Source of the DNA: Bacillota bacterium
Lineage (GTDB): Bacteria; Bacillota; Clostridia; Peptostreptococcales; Anaerovoracaceae
NCBI GenBank assembly: GCA_017431395.1
Contig: JAFRLD010000157.1
Location: forward strand, 1 to 12,054
DNA: 12,054 nt
Direction: 5' to 3'
This document shows, piece by piece, positions 6,452 through 12,054 of the stretch (position 1 is its first letter; each line of letters begins with the position of its first letter). The notes below the pieces were generated by a model that ran no database searches, was not told where the DNA came from, and saw only the letters and a program-made list of their open reading frames with translations. The position numbers were made by a program, and so were the translations under genes.

Positions 6452-6493
6452 GAGCTGCCTGCGCTGAGGGATCAGCAGGGCAGCTCTTTTTTT
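6452..6493 (+). terminator. Strong intrinsic terminator after the first permease
   Basis: GAGCTGCC (6452-6459) pairs with GGCAGCTC (6479-6486). An inner stem GCTGA/TCAGC around GGGA extends it, and seven T follow (6487-6493). This is a classic rho-independent terminator. Confidence 0.92.
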
Positions 6494-6506
6494 AGACACT
6501 GATCTA

Positions 6507-6515
6507 TGGTATACT
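6507..6515 (+). promoter_or_regulatory. Extended -10 promoter of the DUF2442 gene
   Basis: TGGTATACT (6507-6515) is an extended -10 element (TGn plus TATACT). No good -35 box lies at the right distance; the T-run of the preceding terminator occupies that place. Transcription would begin near 6522, about 38 bases before the gene. Confidence 0.5.
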
Positions 6516-6559
6516 ATCGGGCAGAATAAACAGGTAAGAGTCTAAGGAAAATACAGAAG

Positions 6560-6943
6560 ATGAGTGAAACGAACCAGAAACTGCAGATCACAGATGTCAG
6601 AGCCCTGAATCCCAGATCACTGCGGCTCGAATTCAATAACGGAGCGGTCCGGCTCTTTGACAGTCACCGTCTCAGGGGGCCTGCATTCATCCCGCTCATG
6701 AATGAAGAGATATTCACGAAACCGGTCATCCGGGAAGGGAAACTGGGTTGGGAGGATCTTGACATCACCTGCGGTGCCAAATACATCTACGACCGCAGCG
6801 TACCCTACGATGACAACGCGCAGCCGACGGAGTATGTCCGGACAAAAAGGGACATTATCGGCGAGAGGATCGCCATGGTCCTGTTCCCCGTAATGGCTAT
6901 CGCGGGACTGATCGGGACCGTCGTATGGTACATCAACAACTGA
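6560..6943 (+). CDS. DUF2442 domain protein with C-terminal membrane helix
   Basis: A 127-residue protein. Residues 8-80 fit DUF2442: a strand pattern ITDVRALNPRSLRLEFNNGAVRLFD (10-34), a short linker to PLMNEEIFTKPVIREGKLGWED (45-66), then LDITCGAKYIYDRS (67-80), where the family normally has Trp-x-x-Gly-x-Asp-Ile-x-Pro-Glu-x-Leu-Tyr. DUF2442 proteins are usually small and soluble, often next to DUF4160 proteins in toxin-antitoxin-like pairs. Here a charged linker (81-103) leads to a hydrophobic helix (about 104-124), so the domain should be tethered to the inner face of the membrane. No DUF4160 partner is present. The ATG at 6560 has only a weak site (AAGGA about 11 bases upstream). It has its own promoter and terminator and lies between two permeases. 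The biochemical role is unknown. Confidence 0.75.
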   Translation: MSETNQKLQITDVRALNPRSLRLEFNNGAVRLFDSHRLRGPAFIPLMNEEIFTKPVIREGKLGWEDLDITCGAKYIYDRSVPYDDNAQPTEYVRTKRDIIGERIAMVLFPVMAIAGLIGTVVWYINN

Positions 6944-6963
6944 CCAGCCTTTGCAGATGGAAG

Positions 6964-6988
6964 TGCGGCTTACAAAAGCCGCATTTTT
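6964..6988 (+). terminator. Intrinsic terminator after the DUF2442 gene
   Basis: A perfect 7-bp stem TGCGGCT (6964-6970) with AGCCGCA (6977-6983), loop TACAAA, is followed by five T (6984-6988). Confidence 0.9.
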
Positions 6989-7006
6989 GTGTTATCAAAA
7001 CGACAA

Positions 7007-7021
7007 AATAGTCTGAATAAT
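7007..7021 (+). promoter_or_regulatory. CodY-like site upstream of the second permease promoter
   Basis: AATAGTCTGAATAAT is 13/15 identical to the candidate CodY box at 4744-4758 and 11/15 to the CodY consensus. It ends three bases before the -35 box of the second permease. The match to consensus alone would be weak; the resemblance to the first site in an equivalent place makes it more interesting. Confidence 0.35.
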
Positions 7022-7024
7022 TGC

Positions 7025-7052
7025 TTGATTCAAATGGGTAAAGTGCTATAAT
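7025..7052 (+). promoter_or_regulatory. Promoter of the second permease gene
   Basis: TTGATT (7025-7030) and TATAAT (7047-7052) are spaced by 16 bases, with a TG at 7044-7045 giving an extended -10. Transcription should start near 7059, leaving a leader of about 70 bases. Confidence 0.82.
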
Positions 7053-7056
7053 TTAG

Positions 7057-7086
7057 TTGTTAATATGTCTTCATTTATATTAACAA
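7057..7086 (+). promoter_or_regulatory. Perfect inverted repeat at the start site of the second permease
   Basis: TTGTTAATAT (7057-7066) and ATATTAACAA (7077-7086) are exact reverse complements separated by 10 bases. Their centres are 20 bp apart, about two DNA turns, and they begin four bases after the -10 box. This geometry suits an operator for a dimeric regulator. As RNA it could also form a weak AU hairpin in the leader. Confidence 0.5.
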
Positions 7087-7128
7087 ATCGTCATTATCTA
7101 TTTATTTGTTGAATTAAAGGAGGAAATT

Positions 7129-8937
7129 ATGAGTCAGGCACAGGCAGCAGTGGCTCAGACCGGAGAGCATGGCTTAAAAAAGCATGAGATCAAGGTCTCC
7201 ACTGTCGTATTCATGATTTTCTGCCTGGTCGCAGCAGGATGCTATGGTATCGAAGAGATGATCCCGGAGTGCGGTCCGGGACTTACCATCATCATGCTGT
7301 GCGTGCTCCCGTTTGTATGGGGTCTGCCTTTCGGACTGGTCGCATCGGAACTCGGATCGGTCCGTCCGCAGGAGGGCGGCTACTACAAGTGGGTGCAGGA
7401 AGCCCTGGGAGAATTCTGGGGGTTCCAGGCAGGCTGGTGGAGAACGATCTCCATCTATATCGATAATACATCCTATGTTATCCTGGCGGGCGGCTATGCC
7501 GCGACCGTATGGGATATGGGGATCGGCGGAGAGTTCGCTCTGAAATTCTGCATGATCGCCGTCTTCACATTAGTCAATATCCGGGGTGTTAAAGACGTTG
7601 GCTGGGTCAGTACCGCACTGTCTATTCTGGTCATGGTCGCGTTCGGCGTAGTCGCGCTTTGCGGATTCCTGAACTGGGGAGGCGATGCGGCCACAGCAGA
7701 TACGATTTCCTTCCGGATCACTCCGGAACCGGCAGAAGGCATTTCCGACTGGTTCTTCTATATCGCCGGCGGTATTTCGATCGGTATGTGGATGTACTCC
7801 GGATATGAGTCCATGTCCACGATCGCCGGTGAGGTCGCCAATCCGCAGGTCATCCCGAAAGGAACACTGGTCACCATCCCGCTGATCATGGCGGTCTACA
7901 TCCTGCCGACGACGGCCGGCCTCGGATCCCTGGGACAGTGGGAAGACTGGGGTACCGATGGCGAAAGCGTTGGTTACGCGGATGTAGTAGCTCACTTCTG
8001 GGGTCCGGCATGGGGCATCATCTTCGTTATCGTAGCGATCCTGGCCCAGTGCTCGATCTACAATACGTACATAGCGTCCGGTTCCAGAGGCTTCTTCGCT
8101 CTGGCGGATGACAATCTGACGCCAAAGGTCATGGTCAAGGTCGACAAGAAGTTCGGCGTACCGTACATCGCGGTCCTGTCGGTCGGTATCTTCAACCTGA
8201 TCTTCTGCATGTTCCCGTTCGGGTTCATCATCGTCCTGGATGTGGCTCTGCTGCTGTCGTCCTATGTCATGGTCTACATTTCCGCGATCATACTGAGAAA
8301 GAGGATCCCCGAGGAAGAATATATCTTCCGGATCCCGGGCGGCAACGGATTCCTCAAGGTGCTGTGTATCGTTCCGATTTGCGTAGCGATCTTCGCCTTC
8401 TTCGTCAATGGATCCGACTACTATACCGGCGGCATGGTCGGTATCCTGACGGGTCCGATCCTCTATTTCATCTGGAGACGGATGTATGGAGGACTCACGA
8501 AGAAGGATCCGGAAGCGTTCGTTGGCAATCCGAAGACGGGACTGGCTGTGGGCGATACCCGCAGGATCTCCTTCCTGCTTTTGATCGTTACGATCATGAA
8601 CATTCTGGCCCTGCTGTTCGAGCCCTGGTATGAGGGCTGGGGCACGGAGGACGCATGGGAGTCCGGCGATTACTTCGACGGGATCCTGGAGGCGGTCAAC
8701 GTGGATACGATCGTTGGCACCATCAAGATCATCCTTTGGGTCATGACCATCGTCTGCGCGATCGCGTGCATCGTTCTTTATCTGCTCTCCAAGAAGCTGG
8801 AGCCTTCCGTAGAAGAATGCAAGGCGGCCTTCAAGAAGAGCTGCGATGCGATCTCCGCGAAGCACAATAAAGAACTGCAGGAACTGACTGAGATGATCGC
8901 TGCTGAGGAAACGGCGGAAGGGGCCGATCAAGGCTGA
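7129..8937 (+). CDS. APC superfamily amino acid/polyamine permease (PUT/PHS-like)
   Basis: A 602-residue polytopic transporter. After a soluble N-terminus (1-22) come about 12 helices and a hydrophilic C-terminal tail (about 565-602) rich in Lys and Glu. The segment RPQEGGYYKWVQEALGEFWG (79-98) followed by FQAGWW (99-104) and IDN (111-113), and SGYESMSTIAGEVANPQVIPKG (224-245), resemble the polyamine:H+ symporter branch of APC proteins (plant and protozoan PUT transporters) more than the AAT branch. Polyamine or amino-acid uptake is therefore the best guess, with the substrate unproven. APC proteins usually have 440-500 residues; extra length lies in the loop near 505-540 and the tail. AAGGAGG at 7118-7124 sets the start. 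It has its own promoter and a terminator-like hairpin, with regulatory-looking repeats in front. It shares little visible similarity with the permease at 4815, so it is not a recent duplicate. Confidence 0.9.
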   Translation: MSQAQAAVAQTGEHGLKKHEIKVSTVVFMIFCLVAAGCYGIEEMIPECGPGLTIIMLCVLPFVWGLPFGLVASELGSVRPQEGGYYKWVQEALGEFWGFQAGWWRTISIYIDNTSYVILAGGYAATVWDMGIGGEFALKFCMIAVFTLVNIRGVKDVGWVSTALSILVMVAFGVVALCGFLNWGGDAATADTISFRITPEPAEGISDWFFYIAGGISIGMWMYSGYESMSTIAGEVANPQVIPKGTLVTIPLIMAVYILPTTAGLGSLGQWEDWGTDGESVGYADVVAHFWGPAWGIIFVIVAILAQCSIYNTYIASGSRGFFALADDNLTPKVMVKVDKKFGVPYIAVLSVGIFNLIFCMFPFGFIIVLDVALLLSSYVMVYISAIILRKRIPEEEYIFRIPGGNGFLKVLCIVPICVAIFAFFVNGSDYYTGGMVGILTGPILYFIWRRMYGGLTKKDPEAFVGNPKTGLAVGDTRRISFLLLIVTIMNILALLFEPWYEGWGTEDAWESGDYFDGILEAVNVDTIVGTIKIILWVMTIVCAIACIVLYLLSKKLEPSVEECKAAFKKSCDAISAKHNKELQELTEMIAAEETAEGADQG

Positions 8938-8980
8938 CCATGGGATCAAGAACAGTCATAGTAAGATGGGTAAATAACAA

Positions 8981-9009
8981 AAGAGACCTGCCTTCGGGCA
9001 GGCCTCTTT
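8981..9009 (+). terminator. Terminator hairpin after the second permease
   Basis: AAGAGACCTGCC (8981-8992) pairs with GGCAGGCCTCTT (8997-9008) with one A-C mismatch, around a very stable C(TTCG)G tetraloop. Only three T follow. A-rich sequence on the left side means it could also terminate transcription from the opposite direction, though no convergent gene is seen. Confidence 0.8.
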
Positions 9010-9070
9010 ACTTAATTGCGAATTAGTTTGCTATATCATCCCCCGCAGGGGCATGTATTTCCTTTCGTAC

Positions 9071-9100
9071 TTGATTATGACCAGCCTTTGCGGGTATAAT
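9071..9100 (+). promoter_or_regulatory. Promoter of the ech hydrogenase operon
   Basis: TTGATT (9071-9076) and TATAAT (9095-9100) are spaced by 18 bases. Transcription should begin near 9107, about 45 bases before echA. A 14-base sequence that also occurs at 6941-6954 fills most of the spacer. Between the preceding terminator and this promoter I see only a small CCCC/GGGG hairpin (9040-9051). Confidence 0.72.
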
Positions 9101-9151
9101 AGACCGTAACGATGTTTTTCATTTAAGCTATATTATTATTAGGAGGATTAA

Positions 9152-11080
9152 ATGGGCACAATTACATTCCTTATTATTTTCCCGATGATAATTGCCTTCA
9201 TTCTGTTGGCGGCTAAAAATGACAAGGCAAGAGACATGATCGTGTATGTTGCGACCGCAGTGATCGCAGCGGGATCGATCGTGGCAGCCTTTCAGTTTAT
9301 CCGCTCCAGCGGTGAATTCTTCACATTTGATGGAGAAATCATTGGCTATGTGATGATGGTGGTCGAAGCAGGGCTTGCGATCTATATCATCATCACAGGT
9401 ATCAAGCACAAGAAATACCTGGCCTCACTGCTGGCAATCGTCCAGACACCACTGATGATCTGGTTCGAAATGAAGCATGGTCATGGGATCGAAGTACAGT
9501 ACAACATGTACGTCGACAAGCTTTCGGTCATCATGATCCTTATCATTGGTATCATCGGCAGCCTGATCTGCGTATACGCACTGGGCTACATGAAAGATTT
9601 TCAGCATCACCATGCAGGTGAGAAGGACAGAAGACCTTGGTTCTTCTTCGTTATGTTCCTGTTCCTGGGAGCGATGGTAGGACTGGTCACATCCAACAAC
9701 ATGATCTGGATGTACTTCTTCTGGGAGATCACTTCCCTGTCGTCCTTCTGGCTCATCGGTTACACGAGGACGGAGGAAGCGATCAACAATTCCTTCAGAG
9801 CTCTGATCATGAACCTGCTCGGCGGACTCGGATTCGTCGTAGGTATCATCATCCTGGGCATCGTCTTCGGTACGATCGAGCTCAGCACGATGCTCGTTTA
9901 TGGAACGATCTATGGTGATCTCGTTGCGATCCCGGCGGCATTCTTCGCATTTGCCGGTATCACGAAAGCGGCACAGATGCCGTTCAACAGTTGGCTGCTC
10001 GGCGCTATGGTAGCACCGACGCCGACATCCGCGTTACTCCACTCCTCAACCATGGTCAAGGCCGGTGTCTTCATGATCATCAAGCTGTCACCGGTACTCG
10101 GCATTTCCAACTTTGCCGGCATCATGGTCATGATGGTCGGAGGTATCACATTCCTGTTCGCATCCTGCGCAGCGATCTCACAGAACAACGCGAAGAGAGT
10201 ACTTGCTTACTCCACCATCGCGAACCTGGGCCTGATCGTCGCCTGCGGCGGTGTTGGAACAGCTGAAGCGGTATGGGCTGGCATCATGCTGATCATCTTC
10301 CACGCGATCACCAAGTCTCTGCTGTTCCTCTGCGTAGGTACTGCGGAGCATCACATTGGAAGCAGAATGATCGAGGATATGGACGGTCTGTTCGTCAAAA
10401 TGCCGAGACTGGCCATGTGCATGATCATCGGTATCGCAGGAATGTTCCTGGCGCCGTTCGGAATGCTGATCTCCAAGTGGGCGACCATGACATCCTTCGT
10501 CGACTCCGGCAATTTCCTGCTGGTCGGCATCATCTGCTTCGGCAGTGCGGTAACCGCGTTCTACTGGGTCAAGTGGCTCGGTAAGCTCTCTGCGGTCGTC
10601 GCGAATGAAACAAGCATTGAATACGATGTTCATAAGTCAGAGATCTTCGTCCACATCACGCTGGCAGTCCTGACCATCATCGTATGTCTGATCTTCCCGC
10701 TGATCTCCACATATACGCTGGTTCCGTATCTGGAAGGCGCGTTCGGCGGAGTAGCGGCTGGTCTGCTGTCCTCCAGCAACATGATCATCATGGTCATCAT
10801 GCTGGCGGTGCTCGTCCTTCTGGCAGCCATGTTCTTTGGTAAGTCCAAGAAGGAACAGGTACCGATCTATCTGGCAGGCGTCAACACCGGAGACAACAGA
10901 ACCTACTATGGTTCCATGCAGAAGGAAGTGGAATTCACTCTGAGAAACTGGCATATGGAGAGTATCTTCGGTGAACATAAGATGAACGTCATCGGTGACA
11001 TCCTCACGACAGCGATGCTCGTCATCGGAATCGGATACGTTATCGCAACTCTGGTTAGTCTGTTGGGAGGTGTAGCATAA
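9152..11080 (+). CDS. echA: Ech-type hydrogenase membrane subunit EchA (NuoL/Mrp antiporter-like)
   Basis: A 642-residue, highly hydrophobic protein of the proton-conducting NuoL/M/N family, the presumed ion-pumping subunit of a group 4 energy-converting [NiFe] hydrogenase. Key charged residues of the pump are in place: Glu192 in FFWEITSLSSF, Lys272 in GITKAAQMPF, His297 and Lys303 in LLHSSTMVKAG, His384 and Lys388 in FHAITKSLLF, and Lys442 in MLISKWATM. The motif SWLLGAMVAPTPTSALLHSS (280-299) is the family hallmark. The length is near that of known EchA proteins. AGGAGG at 9141-9146 sets the start. The stop TAA overlaps the echB ATG by one base (TAATG), implying coupled translation. Nine of eleven arginine codons are AGA and none is CGG, a bias fitting high expression. 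Hyf/Hyc- or Mbh-type complexes have related subunits; gene order and sizes favour Ech. Confidence 0.85.
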   Translation: MGTITFLIIFPMIIAFILLAAKNDKARDMIVYVATAVIAAGSIVAAFQFIRSSGEFFTFDGEIIGYVMMVVEAGLAIYIIITGIKHKKYLASLLAIVQTPLMIWFEMKHGHGIEVQYNMYVDKLSVIMILIIGIIGSLICVYALGYMKDFQHHHAGEKDRRPWFFFVMFLFLGAMVGLVTSNNMIWMYFFWEITSLSSFWLIGYTRTEEAINNSFRALIMNLLGGLGFVVGIIILGIVFGTIELSTMLVYGTIYGDLVAIPAAFFAFAGITKAAQMPFNSWLLGAMVAPTPTSALLHSSTMVKAGVFMIIKLSPVLGISNFAGIMVMMVGGITFLFASCAAISQNNAKRVLAYSTIANLGLIVACGGVGTAEAVWAGIMLIIFHAITKSLLFLCVGTAEHHIGSRMIEDMDGLFVKMPRLAMCMIIGIAGMFLAPFGMLISKWATMTSFVDSGNFLLVGIICFGSAVTAFYWVKWLGKLSAVVANETSIEYDVHKSEIFVHITLAVLTIIVCLIFPLISTYTLVPYLEGAFGGVAAGLLSSSNMIIMVIMLAVLVLLAAMFFGKSKKEQVPIYLAGVNTGDNRTYYGSMQKEVEFTLRNWHMESIFGEHKMNVIGDILTTAMLVIGIGYVIATLVSLLGGVA

Positions 11081-11946
11081 TGGTAACAAGAATCATCTTT
11101 ATCATCGCATACCTTGTTCTCGCTCCGATCATCGGATGTATCCTGGCAGGTCTGGACAGAAAAATGTCTGCGAGAATGCAGCGGAGAGTCGGACCTCCGA
11201 TCCTGCAGCCGTATTACGATGTACGTAAGCTGTTCGAGAAGGAGAAACAGGCCCCGACAAGATTCCAGGATTTCTATATCATCGTATATCTGATCTTCCT
11301 GATCGGTGCCGGCGCGATCTTCTTCGGCGGCGGAGACCTGCTGCTGGTGATCTTCACCGAGACCATCGGCGCGGTATTCCTTATCGTAGCGGCTTACTCC
11401 TCCAACTCCCCATATGCGGAAGTTGGTGCAGAGCGTGAGCTGCTGCAGATGATGGCGTATGAACCGATGATGCTTCTGACAGCGATCGGATTCTATATGT
11501 ATCATGGAAGCTTCACAGTAAATGATCTGGTCAGTGCGGATAACATGGCATTCCTGCCGATGATCGGTATCTTCTTCGGATTCATTTACATCCTGACCAT
11601 CAAGTTCAGGAAGTCCCCGTTCGACCTGTCCATGTCCCACCATGCGCACCAGGAACTGGTCAGAGGTGTGACAACAGAGTTCGTCGGAAGGACCATGGGC
11701 TGGATCGAGATCTCTCACTGGTTTGAGAACATCTTCATCCTGGGCTTCATCTTCCTGTTCTTCTGCAACGGGACTGTTTGGGGTTATGTGATCGGTGCGA
11801 TCGTCTGCATCGTTGCATACTTCCTGGAAGTGTTCATTGACAACTGCTTCGCCAGAATGAAATGGCAGTTCGCATTCAAATCCGCATGGATCGTTGCGAT
11901 CGTTCTTGGCGTAGTCAATGTGTTCGTACTGCAGTTAATGTTTTAA
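11080..11946 (+). CDS. echB: Ech-type hydrogenase membrane subunit EchB (NuoH-like)
   Basis: A 288-residue membrane protein of the NuoH/HyfC family that anchors the soluble hydrogenase arm to the membrane and lines the ion-transfer path. The N-terminal block LDRKMSARMQRRVGPPILQP (25-44), then YYDVRKLFEKE (45-55), is the conserved NuoH-type loop. The acidic helix AERELLQMMAYEPMMLL (117-133) carries conserved glutamates (Glu118, Glu120, Glu128). FRKSPFDLSMSHHAHQELVR (176-195) is characteristic of hydrogenase-type members, including the His-rich SHHAHQE. Roughly eight helices are visible. Length matches EchB (about 290) rather than NuoH (about 325). It starts by one-base overlap with echA and ends 12 bases before echC, so the three genes form one tight operon. 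Confidence is high for family and moderate for the exact complex name. Confidence 0.88.
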   Translation: MVTRIIFIIAYLVLAPIIGCILAGLDRKMSARMQRRVGPPILQPYYDVRKLFEKEKQAPTRFQDFYIIVYLIFLIGAGAIFFGGGDLLLVIFTETIGAVFLIVAAYSSNSPYAEVGAERELLQMMAYEPMMLLTAIGFYMYHGSFTVNDLVSADNMAFLPMIGIFFGFIYILTIKFRKSPFDLSMSHHAHQELVRGVTTEFVGRTMGWIEISHWFENIFILGFIFLFFCNGTVWGYVIGAIVCIVAYFLEVFIDNCFARMKWQFAFKSAWIVAIVLGVVNVFVLQLMF

Positions 11947-11958
11947 GGAGGTGTAGAA

Positions 11959-12054
11959 ATGTCATATATTGCTAAGTCACCTTGGGTCGTACATTATGAC
12001 GGTTCGAGCTGTAACGGATGCGACATCGAAGTTCTGGCATGTCTCACTCCTATG
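11959..12054 (+). CDS. echC: Ech-type hydrogenase small subunit EchC, N-terminal part (NuoB-like)
   Basis: The first 32 codons of a gene that continues beyond the right edge. AAGGAGGTG at 11945-11953 precedes ATG 11959; the ribosome site overlaps the echB stop codon. The reading SPWVVHYDGSSCNGCDIEVL (7-26) is the typical start of group 4 [NiFe] hydrogenase small subunits. Cys18 and Cys21 are the first two ligands of the proximal [4Fe-4S] cluster; the other two should lie downstream. The subunit passes electrons between ferredoxin-fed clusters and the nickel-iron site in the large subunit. NuoB proteins of respiratory complex I have adjacent cysteines here rather than CxxC, so the hydrogenase assignment is favoured. 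An additional Cys28 is present. The remaining subunits (echD, E, F) would be expected next but cannot be seen. Confidence 0.85.
   Translation, partial: MSYIAKSPWVVHYDGSSCNGCDIEVLACLTPM

Noticed and set aside
4815..8937. The two permeases as a tandem duplication.
   Set aside because: Their first-helix motifs, loop signatures and lengths differ and place them in different APC branches, so they are not recent copies.
7570..8949. Very long open frame (459 codons) on the minus strand opposite the second permease.
   Set aside because: It is a mirror of the biased codon use of the permease; the product is Asp/Arg/Gln-rich without recognisable domains and no ribosome site supports it.
9040..9051. 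CCCC-CGCA-GGGG hairpin upstream of the ech promoter as a terminator or operator.
   Set aside because: The stem is only 4 bp (slightly more with a bulge), no T-tract follows, and a better terminator hairpin lies at 8981-9009.
1..12054. CRISPR array, insertion sequence, tRNA or phage genes.
   Set aside because: No regularly spaced repeats, transposase motifs, cloverleaf-like sequences or phage-type proteins were seen on either strand.

Overview
The window looks like part of the chromosome of an anaerobic, fairly GC-rich Bacillota (Clostridia-type) bacterium. The evidence is strong AGGAGG ribosome sites, sigma-A-type promoters, an SRP RNA gene just upstream of dnaX, the order dnaX-ybaB-recR, and an Ech-type membrane hydrogenase. 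A peptide- or amino-acid-fermenting clostridium is a plausible source, but this is inference. All genes recognised are on the + strand.

Left part (1-1185): the 3' end of a gene that resembles the C-terminus of AIR-synthase/HypE-type proteins, then a PrsW-family intramembrane protease carrying an unusual glycine-rich tail and a zinc ribbon. Positions 1205-1433 hold the SRP RNA gene with its own promoter and terminator-like hairpins. Positions 1476-4627 are a replication/repair cluster: dnaX (clamp loader), ybaB/ebfC (nucleoid-associated protein), recR (recombination mediator) and a 66-residue two-helix membrane protein.

Middle part (4628-9010): two amino-acid/polyamine permeases of different APC branches, each with its own strong promoter and a terminator or terminator-like hairpin. 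Between them is a small DUF2442 protein with an added membrane anchor, again with its own promoter and terminator. The first permease promoter has a 13/15 match to the known CodY box at the transcription start. The second has a weaker relative of the same box just upstream of its -35, plus a perfect 10-bp inverted repeat over its start site. This points to nutrient control of uptake.

Right part (9011-12054): a promoter followed by the first genes of an energy-converting group 4 [NiFe] hydrogenase: echA (NuoL-like ion pump subunit), echB (NuoH-like membrane anchor) and the first 32 codons of echC (NuoB-like FeS small subunit). The operon runs off the right edge. Together the permeases would bring in amino acids or amines, and the hydrogenase would couple ferredoxin oxidation and H2 to an ion gradient. 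No mobile element, CRISPR array, tRNA or clearly novel system is visible. The most promising observations concern regulatory DNA at the permease promoters and unusual domain additions (PrsW plus zinc ribbon, DUF2442 plus membrane helix).
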